Assembly: GCA_015662325.1 (NCBI GenBank)
Contig: DQUJ01000177.1
Location: forward strand, 1-5,450
DNA from: Leucothrix mucor
GTDB lineage: Bacteria; Pseudomonadota; Gammaproteobacteria; Thiotrichales; Thiotrichaceae
Length of the DNA stretch: 5,450 bases
Direction of reading: 5' to 3'
A program made the position numbers and the translations under genes. Below the pieces are notes generated by a model. That model was not told the origin of the DNA and made no database searches. It saw only the letters and a list, made by a program, of their open reading frames with translations. How positions within the stretch are numbered: position 1 is the first letter of the stretch; the number at the start of each line of letters is the position of its first letter. Positions 1-5,450 of this stretch are shown piece after piece.

Positions 1-1
1 A

Positions 2-97
2 ATTATTAAAATACCAAGACCCGCAGAAGTTAAAGGTGTTTATCTGGCACCAGAAAATAGAAAAAATAAAATTCTTGTACGTTTCAATCAATACTGA
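2..97 (+). CDS. C-terminal end of an unidentified protein (5' truncated by the window edge)
   Basis: The frame starting at base 2 is open for 31 codons and stops with TGA at 95-97. The visible tail begins IIKIPRPAEVKGVYLAPENR and ends in VRFNQY. It is basic, with several Lys and Arg residues, and shows no motif I recognise. That it is a real gene end is supported by the position of the stop, five bases before a perfect terminator hairpin, and by the absence of any competing start. The gene converges on the aminopeptidase gene. No function can be assigned from 31 residues. Confidence 0.55.
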   Translation: MIKIPRPAEVKGVYLAPENRKNKILVRFNQY

Positions 98-102
98 AAA
101 AC

Positions 103-142
103 AAAAAGGGTATAAGTCTTAAAACTTATACCCTTTTTTATT
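103..142. terminator. Bidirectional intrinsic terminator between convergent genes
   Basis: Bases 103-117 (AAAAAGGGTATAAGT) are perfectly complementary to 124-138, giving a 15-bp stem with a 6-base loop at 118-123. In the plus direction the stem ends in six T at 134-139. In the minus direction it ends in TTTTTGTTTTTC (bases 107-96). It can therefore end both the plus-strand gene that stops at 97 and the minus-strand aminopeptidase gene that stops at 206. The G+C core is only GGG/CCC plus one further G-C pair, and much of the stem is A-T. Confidence 0.85.
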
Positions 143-205
143 TCTGTACCAAGGCGTCATCTATAATCTTATTACTATCTTATCCATCATTACGATATGA
201 ACCGT

Positions 206-1609
206 TCAGCCATAACGTTCATCAAGATAACGATAAACAGCCAACAACCCCATCGCCTCTCCGCCTTTAGGTCGCCCTGCTCTATCACGGGTATTCCACG
301 CCATCACATCAATATGTGCCCAATCGATATTTTCTGGCACAAATTCATTCAAGTACAACGCCGCTGTAATTGCGCCACCGTAACCTTCCGCAGAACAATT
401 CATTATATCTGCGACACTACTGTCTAATTGGCTACGATAAGGTTGATGCATTGGCAGAGACCAAAGTAGCTCTCCTGTGCCATGCGACGCCTGTTGAATT
501 TCATTTAAAAGCAAAGGCTTATTACTGAAAAGCGCAGGAATTTCTGTGCCTACTGCTACTCTTGCCGCACCTGTTAATGTTGCAAAATCTATAATTAAAT
601 CTGGTGTGTTTTCACACGCATAGGTGAGCGCATCACATAACACTAAACGTCCTTCTGCATCGGTATTATCTACTTCTACTGATTTCCCCGAACGCGTATC
701 TAGCACATCACCTGGTCGAAAGGCATTCGCCGATATTGCATTATCTACTGCTGGAATTAACACTTGTAAACGCACTTTCAAACCTAAAGACATAATTAAA
801 TTTGCCAAGCCCAAAACATGCGCTGCACCACCCATATCTTTTTTCATTAAGCGCATAAATTTTGATGGTTTTAAATCCAGACCGCCTGTATCAAAACAAA
901 CGCCTTTTCCAATCAAACACAACAAAGGATCGGATGATTGCCCCCATTCCATTTTCAAAAAACGGGGGTTATGCACACTAGCGCGACCGACTGCATGAAT
1001 GGTGGGGTAGTTTTCATCGAGTAGTTCATCACCGACAATTTCTGTAAATTCAGCTTCGTACTGTTGTGCCAGTTCTTGCATCACTTCCGACAGATCTTCC
1101 GGCATCATGTGGCTTGCAGGTGCATTCACCAAATCTCGAACCAAAGTAAATGAGTCCACATAAGCATCTATTTTATTGATGTTTTCTTCTAATTCTTTAT
1201 CCAGTTTCAAGATCGGTGGCGGCGTATTCTTAGTCATAAAATCTTGCTTAAAGAAGCCAAATTTATAGGCCCCTAAACCCCAGCCAATCGCTGCTTGCTC
1301 TCTGCTCTTTTTATCCCAATCACATTGTAAATGATAGGTATGTGCAGGTAACTGGCTCGACAAACGTGCAATCGACCAAATAGGGGCAGTCTCGACCTTA
1401 TTCGCATCTACTTCGTGTACCCCAAACAGCACAGAGGAAATACTGCCATCCTCTGCAGGAATTAAACAAAACATATCAGGCTTTGCCTTAAAATCAGTTT
1501 GTTGTACCCAATTTTTCACAAGTGAAGGCTGTTCTTCTAAAAAATCATCAAGGGTGTTTTTTGTGAGTGGTATGAGTGGCGCACTGGCTACATTTTCAAT
1601 CGTATACAT
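206..1609 (-). CDS. M17 family leucyl aminopeptidase (cytosol aminopeptidase family)
   Basis: This is a cytoplasmic two-metal (Zn/Mn) exopeptidase that removes N-terminal residues from peptides; M17 enzymes usually form hexamers and serve peptide turnover. The 467-residue product has a variable N-terminal domain (about 1-150) and a catalytic domain (about 160-467). The active site is complete and collinear with E. coli PepA: metal ligands Lys235 and Asp240 in GKGVCFDTGG, Asp258 in KKDMGGAA, and Asp317 and Glu319 in the family signature NTDAEGRL (315-322). Catalytic Lys247 and Arg321 are also present. It is shorter than E. coli PepA (503) and longer than PepB (427), with the difference mostly in the N-terminal domain, so I do not assign pepA or pepB. 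There is no signal peptide. The ATG start is preceded only by a weak GAG about nine bases upstream. It lies 87 bases downstream of the Nudix gene on the same strand, with no clear terminator between them, so co-transcription is likely. Confidence 0.95.
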   Translation of the reverse strand: MYTIENVASAPLIPLTKNTLDDFLEEQPSLVKNWVQQTDFKAKPDMFCLIPAEDGSISSVLFGVHEVDANKVETAPIWSIARLSSQLPAHTYHLQCDWDKKSREQAAIGWGLGAYKFGFFKQDFMTKNTPPPILKLDKELEENINKIDAYVDSFTLVRDLVNAPASHMMPEDLSEVMQELAQQYEAEFTEIVGDELLDENYPTIHAVGRASVHNPRFLKMEWGQSSDPLLCLIGKGVCFDTGGLDLKPSKFMRLMKKDMGGAAHVLGLANLIMSLGLKVRLQVLIPAVDNAISANAFRPGDVLDTRSGKSVEVDNTDAEGRLVLCDALTYACENTPDLIIDFATLTGAARVAVGTEIPALFSNKPLLLNEIQQASHGTGELLWSLPMHQPYRSQLDSSVADIMNCSAEGYGGAITAALYLNEFVPENIDWAHIDVMAWNTRDRAGRPKGGEAMGLLAVYRYLDERYG

Positions 1610-1696
1610 TATTTGTGTCTCAAAAAAAGTGCATCAAAAAAGGGGTTCTTACAAGAAGCTTGTACACAATAGTATCGTGCCGTGCAACCTTCTCTT

Positions 1697-2569
1697 TTAA
1701 ATAAGTGTAGCAGGCGCATAAAGTTTGCGCTTTATTTCATCGTATTCAGGGTGTGCTTTTGATAATAGCCCGTGCCTAATTAACAAATCAATATTCACCA
1801 AATTACAGTTGTCTTTAAATTCTTCGGTGTTGTGGATGTTATCGGTGATCTGCGCCATTTCTTCCAGCGGCATTAGAATAAACTCCTCCACCTCACCATC
1901 GGTATTTTCTGGCACAAAATCCTCGGGCAACCACAAATCATAATTAAACAAGGTATCAATATGCAAGCCACGGTGTGTTTCGCCACGGTAATGTAGTTCG
2001 CTGACTAACTCTGCTTTTTTCGATAGACGTTCTGGAATGTTAGCTTCTTCTGCCGACTCTTTAATGATATTGTCCATCAAACCAATGCCTGCGGGTTGGC
2101 CTCCTGCCACCATTTGATCGAGCATCCCCGGCCAAAAAGGTTTATCTCGGGCGCGACGCGCAATCCAAATGTGGGTGCCTGATGTCTTCTTCACTAAACC
2201 ATTCAAATGCACGCCAAAACCACGCACTCCAAAAAAACTCACGGCAGCACGCTCGATTAATAAACGAGGCGTTTCTCCAAATTGATGGATAACCGCATAA
2301 GGCTCACCTACCCAAGAATCAATCACGCCAGATTCATGTAACGATTGAAGAATCGGTTGGCACGCTTTTGTACGCTGTTCAGGTGTCGCTAAATCACGAT
2401 TGATGAAAACAGATCCTGTTTGATCTTGATTAAAAACCGAATCCCAGTTTAAAAGGTGAGACACAAAACTTTTCTGCATCCACCCCATCTGCTCATCAGC
2501 CACTATAAAAGGCACATAGTTTTCAGCAGAAAAAGAATGGCAACGTTTAATATGGTCTAAGTAACTCAA
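1697..2569 (-). CDS. Nudix hydrolase with N-terminal DUF4743-type region (YJR142W / thiamin-pyrophosphokinase-associated type)
   Basis: The 290-residue product has an N-terminal region of about 120 residues resembling DUF4743 (Pfam PF15916) and a C-terminal Nudix fold (about 120-265). Known members with this layout include yeast YJR142W, the Nudix part of S. pombe Tnr3 and Arabidopsis NUDT20/24. From memory, some of these hydrolyse oxidised or oxy forms of thiamin diphosphate to monophosphates (metabolite damage pre-emption). The Nudix box spans 156-178: Gly156, then KESAEEANI at 170-178, keeping the metal-binding glutamates Glu171, Glu174 and Glu175. It departs from the consensus G-x5-E-x7-REUxEExGU at Ile162 (E), Lys170 (R), Ser172 (U) and Asn177 (G). 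HIWIARRARDK (133-143) before the box is typical of the subfamily. The start is TTG, chosen because GAGGAA lies five bases upstream; the next in-frame ATG is residue 28, inside the conserved region. No THI-box riboswitch motif was seen upstream. Substrate is inferred from family only. Confidence 0.88.
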   Translation of the reverse strand: MSYLDHIKRCHSFSAENYVPFIVADEQMGWMQKSFVSHLLNWDSVFNQDQTGSVFINRDLATPEQRTKACQPILQSLHESGVIDSWVGEPYAVIHQFGETPRLLIERAAVSFFGVRGFGVHLNGLVKKTSGTHIWIARRARDKPFWPGMLDQMVAGGQPAGIGLMDNIIKESAEEANIPERLSKKAELVSELHYRGETHRGLHIDTLFNYDLWLPEDFVPENTDGEVEEFILMPLEEMAQITDNIHNTEEFKDNCNLVNIDLLIRHGLLSKAHPEYDEIKRKLYAPATLI

Positions 2570-2573
2570 AATT

Positions 2574-2581
2574 CTTCCTCT
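2574..2581 (-). promoter_or_regulatory. Ribosome binding site that fixes the TTG start of the Nudix gene
   Basis: On the minus strand the sequence reads AGAGGAAG here, followed by AATT and TTG. The GAGGA core sits six bases before the TTG at 2569-2567, an ideal spacing. No ATG or GTG in the same frame is better placed, so TTG is the supported start. Confidence 0.8.
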
Positions 2582-2609
2582 ATAGTTTTTTATGAAAACA
2601 ATTAGCTAG

Positions 2610-2638
2610 ATCATAAAAGTAAGCGCTAAGTTATTCAA
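2610..2638 (-). promoter_or_regulatory. Sigma70-like promoter of the Nudix-aminopeptidase unit
   Basis: On the minus strand, TTGAAT (bases 2638-2633, four of six matches to TTGACA) and TATGAT (2615-2610, five of six matches to TATAAT) are separated by exactly 17 bases. Transcription would start near 2603, giving a leader of about 34 bases before the TTG codon. The spacer holds the palindrome AGCGCT at 2622-2627, which could be chance. The match is good for an AT-rich region but is not experimentally shown. Confidence 0.6.
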
Positions 2639-2647
2639 TTAATTAGT

Positions 2648-2676
2648 AATATATTTACTATATATCTACAACACAA
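2648..2676 (-). promoter_or_regulatory. Possible second, upstream promoter for the Nudix gene
   Basis: On the minus strand, TTGTGT (2676-2671) and TATATT (2653-2648, five of six matches) are 17 bases apart. The -35 element is poor (three of six) and the region is very AT-rich, so a chance match is quite possible. If used, its start would be about 40 bases upstream of that of the better candidate. Confidence 0.3.
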
Positions 2677-2787
2677 GATCCTTAATTTTAATAACAACGT
2701 TACTTTATCTTATTTTTCAAACCTTTGATCACTCTATTAGTTTCGCCCCTGAATTTAATAACACAACATAATTACTGATAAATTCGG

Positions 2788-2796
2788 TGTAATAAT
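2788..2796 (+). promoter_or_regulatory. Possible extended -10 promoter element of the lipoprotein gene
   Basis: TGT followed by AATAAT gives an extended -10 motif (TGn) with a hexamer matching TATAAT at five of six positions. No good -35 element lies 16-18 bases upstream. Transcription would start near 2803, leaving a leader of about 40 bases. This is a weak prediction. Confidence 0.3.
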
Positions 2797-2827
2797 TAAG
2801 TAAACCACCAAAATTAAAACAATAGAT

Positions 2828-2832
2828 AAGGA
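2828..2832 (+). promoter_or_regulatory. Ribosome binding site of the lipoprotein gene
   Basis: AAGGA lies nine bases before the ATG at 2842. This, together with a complete lipoprotein signal directly after the ATG, supports the chosen start. Confidence 0.7.
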
Positions 2833-2841
2833 AATTCTAAA

Positions 2842-5307
2842 ATGAACCATGGAAAGATAAGCACCTCGCTTTTATTCCTCACCAGTATCGCATTAAGCGC
2901 TTGTGGCGGCGGATCAAGCACTAATCCGACTAACCCAAATCAAGTACAAACACCCTCGCAAACAGAACCAACGCGTGTAAGTAATGCAGATTGGCAAGAC
3001 ACACAAGTCCTCGCCCGTGAACAAATAGGCATTATGCAAATCACGATTGAAGGTTCACAACTGCATATTAATGCAAAAAATGTATGGCACAGAAATAGCG
3101 GGGGGCATATCCAAATCTTTCTTGATATTGATAATAACCCAGCCACAGGCTTTCGTTCTCGTGGCCTCGTTTGGTCATTAAGTGGTATTGATTACCTTAT
3201 CCAAGACGGGTACTTATATAAATCAAGAACAAACAGTTCTGCTTGGAGCTGGGAACGTATTGCAGCAAATGTCAGCTTTACACCTAATGGCAACGATGTC
3301 GATATCAGATTAGAAACGTCCGAACTTGATGGCCTGTGTAATAGCTTTACCGCAGGTAATATTGCGCGTTACAGTAACTGGTATATCAAATCAATTTACC
3401 CCGTATCTCGAAAGCTAAAAAGCTATCAAGTAGATTCTTGTGGAAACAGCAATGATACGGTTGCACCTGTTATCAACTTAAATGGCGCAAACCCAATGAC
3501 GCTGGCATTAAACACACCGTTTACTGACCCTGGCGCAACCGCATCAGATAATATTGATGGCAATATCTCTGACAATATCATTGCCACATCAACCGTGAAT
3601 ACAGCGATTGCTGGTTCTTACACTGTTATCTACAACGTATCAGATTCATCTGGAAACGAGACTGAAATCACCCGTAACGTGATTGTCGATGCAGCAACGC
3701 CTCAAGGTATTGTTATTGATGGTAACGCAGATGATTGGGCAGCGATTGCAGCTATATCAACAACCCCACAAGGTACACTTAAAGCATTCGATGATGAAAC
3801 CAAACTATACATCTTAATTGAGTCAAACAATGTGGGTGCTAATACACAGCTCTTTTTAGACAGTGATAACAATGCACAAACAGGATTCCAGCTAGGCTAC
3901 CAAACATGGCCAGGTGGTGCGGATTACATGATTGAGAATGATTCATTAGGTCGTGCAACGAGTAATTCACCTGAATGGACCTGGGATTTTAATAATCCAA
4001 ACGCGACCGTAACGGCTAAAACAGCGAATGTAGTAGAAATTGCAATTAATAAATCTAACATTCAATCATTAGGCAACACTGTGTTACTTGGATTTATCAG
4101 TCGAGATGCTAACTGGGACGTGAAATACCTCCTTCCAGAAAGCCAGTTAAGTGTTTATCAGCTACTGCACACAAGTAACGTAAACAATGCACCTATAGCG
4201 CAGGATGATTCTACTTCATTAAATGCGGGCACTACTAAAACGATTAATGTAATCACAAATGATACCGATAGTGATGGTGATACATTGACAATTAGTGCAG
4301 TTGCTACAGCGCAAAATGGAACAACAGCAATCACTGCTAATAACCAAATTAGTTATACGCCAAATGCAGGATTTACTGGCGCAGATAGCTTCACTTACAC
4401 TATTAATGATGGTAACGGTCATAACGCCACTGCAACGGTTAGCGTAACAGTAGTCTCTACTAACCAAGCACCCACTGCGGTTAATGATACTGCAGCAACT
4501 GCAGCGGCAACCAATATCGTTGTTAATGTATTAAGTAACGATACAGACCCTGATAGTGACGCTTTAACCCTTGCATCTGTAAGTACGGCGCAAAATGGCA
4601 CAGCTGTGATTTCTGGAAACAGCATTAGCTACACGCCGAATGCAAGCTTCTCGGGCACAGATACTTTTACCTATACAATTAGCGATGGTAACGGACATAC
4701 TGCAACAGCAACGGTCGCTATCACCGTTGCACCACCTGCGGTTAATCACGCGCCCGATGCTGTTGAAGATGCGCCTAGCACCAATCACACGGTAGCAATT
4801 ACGATAGATGTGTTAGCCAATGATACAGACCCAGATGGTGATACATTAACGGTTACATCAATCACCCCCCCATCGTTTGGTACAGCCACCTTAAATACAA
4901 ACGGTACGGTACTGTTTGACCCACAAGGTAATGTCGGCAGTATCTCATTTAGTTATACCATTTCTGATGGACGTGGTGGAACGGATACTACGGTAGTGAC
5001 CGTTGCATCATCTGACCCAAGTGATGGTAACAATAGCTTTCCAACTATTTTAAATGACAATGTAACCACACCCATCAACACCGCTATTCTTATTGATGTA
5101 TTTGCTAACGATACCGATGCAGATGGTGATACATTAATACTCGATCAAGTGGATAGTGGCTCACATGGAACAACGACAAAGGTAGGTAGCAAAGTGTTAT
5201 ACACGCCTGTAGCAGGTTTCACTGGAACTGATACCTTCTACTATGGTGCACATGATGGTCATGGCCATAATGGTGCGGGGTTAGTGACTATTACAGTGAC
5301 GCCATAA
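2842..5307 (+). CDS. Large modular surface lipoprotein: two CBM9/DOMON-like sandwiches, DUF5011 Ig-like domain and four cadherin/Big_9-like repeats
   Basis: The 821-residue product begins with a lipoprotein signal (Lys5, hydrophobic 9-19, lipobox LSAC at 18-21), so Cys21 should be lipidated; Gly22 carries no inner-membrane retention Asp, which suggests the outer membrane. A Gly/Ser/Thr/Pro linker (22-44) follows. Residues about 45-199 and 286-442 are two diverged copies of one beta-sandwich, each with FLDxDNNxxTGF (93-104 and 338-349), a DY pair, a Trp-rich stretch and an NW...K...P...YQ ending. The second copy opens with IDGNADDW, as in CBM9-like carbohydrate-binding domains. Between them, 205-283 is a DUF5011-type Ig-like domain (DTVAPVINLNG start, FTDPGATASD, SYTVIYNVSDSSGN). 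Four repeats of 92-96 residues follow, beginning near 449, 541, 636 and 732. Each has VxxNDTDxDxDxLT and ends in a FxYxxxDGxGG/H strand, as in cadherin-like Big_9 domains; the acidic loops probably bind calcium. There is no enzyme domain, LPXTG or C-terminal sorting signal. A role in adhesion or glycan binding is inference. It is probably transcribed alone. Confidence 0.9.
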   Translation: MNHGKISTSLLFLTSIALSACGGGSSTNPTNPNQVQTPSQTEPTRVSNADWQDTQVLAREQIGIMQITIEGSQLHINAKNVWHRNSGGHIQIFLDIDNNPATGFRSRGLVWSLSGIDYLIQDGYLYKSRTNSSAWSWERIAANVSFTPNGNDVDIRLETSELDGLCNSFTAGNIARYSNWYIKSIYPVSRKLKSYQVDSCGNSNDTVAPVINLNGANPMTLALNTPFTDPGATASDNIDGNISDNIIATSTVNTAIAGSYTVIYNVSDSSGNETEITRNVIVDAATPQGIVIDGNADDWAAIAAISTTPQGTLKAFDDETKLYILIESNNVGANTQLFLDSDNNAQTGFQLGYQTWPGGADYMIENDSLGRATSNSPEWTWDFNNPNATVTAKTANVVEIAINKSNIQSLGNTVLLGFISRDANWDVKYLLPESQLSVYQLLHTSNVNNAPIAQDDSTSLNAGTTKTINVITNDTDSDGDTLTISAVATAQNGTTAITANNQISYTPNAGFTGADSFTYTINDGNGHNATATVSVTVVSTNQAPTAVNDTAATAAATNIVVNVLSNDTDPDSDALTLASVSTAQNGTAVISGNSISYTPNASFSGTDTFTYTISDGNGHTATATVAITVAPPAVNHAPDAVEDAPSTNHTVAITIDVLANDTDPDGDTLTVTSITPPSFGTATLNTNGTVLFDPQGNVGSISFSYTISDGRGGTDTTVVTVASSDPSDGNNSFPTILNDNVTTPINTAILIDVFANDTDADGDTLILDQVDSGSHGTTTKVGSKVLYTPVAGFTGTDTFYYGAHDGHGHNGAGLVTITVTP
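2974..4167 (+). repeat. Internal duplication of a beta-sandwich module within the lipoprotein gene
   Basis: The segments 2974-3438 and 3697-4167 encode two homologous modules separated by the Ig-like domain (3454-3690). Shared landmarks in order are I/LFLDxDNN, TGF, xDYxI, a W-x-W pair (AWSWE and EWTWD) and a closing NWxxKxxxPxxxxLxxYQ. Similarity is at protein level and clearly diverged, so the duplication is old. Only the first copy has cysteines (Cys166 and Cys200). Confidence 0.75.
4186..5301 (+). repeat. Four tandem cadherin/Big_9-like repeats of about 276-288 bases
   Basis: The repeats run approximately 4186-4455, 4462-4731, 4747-5007 and 5035-5301. The first two are closest: they share GATGGTAACGG (4408 and 4684) and GCGCAAAATGG (4309 and 4588) at nearly the same phase. 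The 14-mer GATGGTGATACATT, encoding the DGDTL loop, is identical in repeats 1, 3 and 4 (4273, 4834 and 5122) but replaced in repeat 2. Repeat 4 is the most diverged, lacking the AP start and having a His-rich DGHGHNG end. Confidence 0.85.
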
Positions 5308-5350
5308 TACTGTGTAGTATTTACAACTAAAAAGTAAAAGCCAGCTCAAC

Positions 5351-5384
5351 AAAAAGCCAAAGATTAATTTCTTTGGCTTTTTTT
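5351..5384 (+). terminator. Intrinsic terminator of the lipoprotein gene
   Basis: AAAAAGCCAAAG (5351-5362) pairs perfectly with CTTTGGCTTTTT (5371-5382) around an eight-base loop, and the stem runs into a T tract at 5378-5384. It begins 43 bases after the stop codon. The A run on the left side could make it work weakly in the opposite direction too. Confidence 0.9.
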
Positions 5385-5450
5385 ATGCCTGTTACATTTA
5401 TCACATGCTTTTATCCATTCATCTTATCCCCTCTAACCAAAATCTATTCA

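Larger units (their letters stand above)
2570..2841. other. AT-rich divergent intergenic region
   Basis: This stretch of 272 bases separates the divergent Nudix and lipoprotein genes. It contains promoter candidates for both directions, the short inverted repeats AGTAA/TTACT (2645-2649 and 2655-2659) and TAAC/GTTA (2692-2695 and 2699-2702), and long runs of A and T. No open frame with a plausible ribosome binding site, no RNA gene and no riboswitch signature was recognised. The inverted repeats are short and could be chance in such sequence. Confidence 0.7.

Noticed and set aside
197..998. Plus-strand open frames at 197-427 and 624-998
   Set aside because: They lie antisense to the conserved aminopeptidase catalytic domain, have no ribosome binding site of note and their products show no domain-like composition.
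1651..1663. Small hairpin ACAAG-AAG-CTTGT between the Nudix and aminopeptidase genes
   Set aside because: A 5-bp stem with a 3-base loop, and in the minus direction the nearest T run comes about ten bases later; too weak to call a terminator.
1658..1687. Promoter-like TTGCAC / TACAAG pair (17-base spacer) ahead of the aminopeptidase gene on the minus strand
   Set aside because: Only three and four matches to the consensus hexamers; likely at this level by chance, so not listed as a promoter.
1725..1943. Plus-strand open frame antisense to the Nudix gene
   Set aside because: Low-complexity Ser-rich translation opposite a conserved coding region; a shadow frame.
2570..2841. Search for a thiamin (THI-box) or other riboswitch in the divergent region
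   Set aside because: No CTGAGA-type core or stable multi-helix structure was visible, and the predicted leaders are only about 34-40 bases.
2940..4788. Minus-strand open frames of 68-82 codons opposite the lipoprotein gene (2940-3146, 4219-4467, 4419-4625, 4564-4788)
   Set aside because: They arise from the reverse complement of Asp/Thr/Ala-rich repeat codons, overlap one another, and translate to Cys/Ile/Ser/Ala/Val-rich sequence without start signals.
4186..5301. Tandem repeats considered as a CRISPR array or mobile-element repeat
   Set aside because: The repeats are about 280 bases, in frame and encode a recurrent protein fold, with no short identical repeats separated by unique spacers.
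5385..5450. Right-hand end of the window as part of another gene
   Set aside because: Too short, with no start codon with ribosome binding site and no open frame on either strand that gives recognisable sequence.

Overview
The window looks like an ordinary chromosomal segment of a moderately AT-rich Gram-negative bacterium, most likely a gammaproteobacterium. The pointers are a lipobox-type secretion signal on a large acellular-face protein, an M17 aminopeptidase, Shine-Dalgarno-led starts and simple hairpin-plus-T-run terminators. The sequence alone does not resolve the genus, and no transposase, integrase, tRNA, rRNA or CRISPR array was seen.

Layout: (1) Bases 1-97 hold the last 31 codons of an unidentified plus-strand gene, followed at 103-138 by a perfect 15-bp hairpin with A/T flanks that can terminate transcription from both sides. 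(2) On the minus strand, read right to left, a Nudix hydrolase with an N-terminal DUF4743-type region (2569-1697, TTG start) is followed after 87 bases by an M17 leucyl-aminopeptidase-family enzyme (1609-206). They are probably co-transcribed from a good sigma70-like promoter at 2610-2638. (3) An AT-rich divergent intergenic region of 272 bases (2570-2841) carries promoter candidates for both directions. (4) On the plus strand, 2842-5307 encodes an 821-residue modular lipoprotein: lipobox signal, a CBM9/DOMON-like beta-sandwich, a DUF5011-type Ig-like domain, a second copy of the sandwich, then four tandem cadherin/Big_9-like repeats. It ends at a strong intrinsic terminator (5351-5384). (5) The last 66 bases hold nothing recognisable.

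The two minus-strand genes are cytoplasmic housekeeping enzymes: peptide turnover, and probably sanitation of damaged nucleotide-like or thiamin diphosphate metabolites. The lipoprotein is a single-gene unit with a surface-exposed, probably adhesive or carbohydrate-binding role, functionally unrelated to its divergent neighbours. I found no convincing new multi-gene system. The points most worth a second look are the internally duplicated architecture of the lipoprotein and the atypical Nudix box of the hydrolase.
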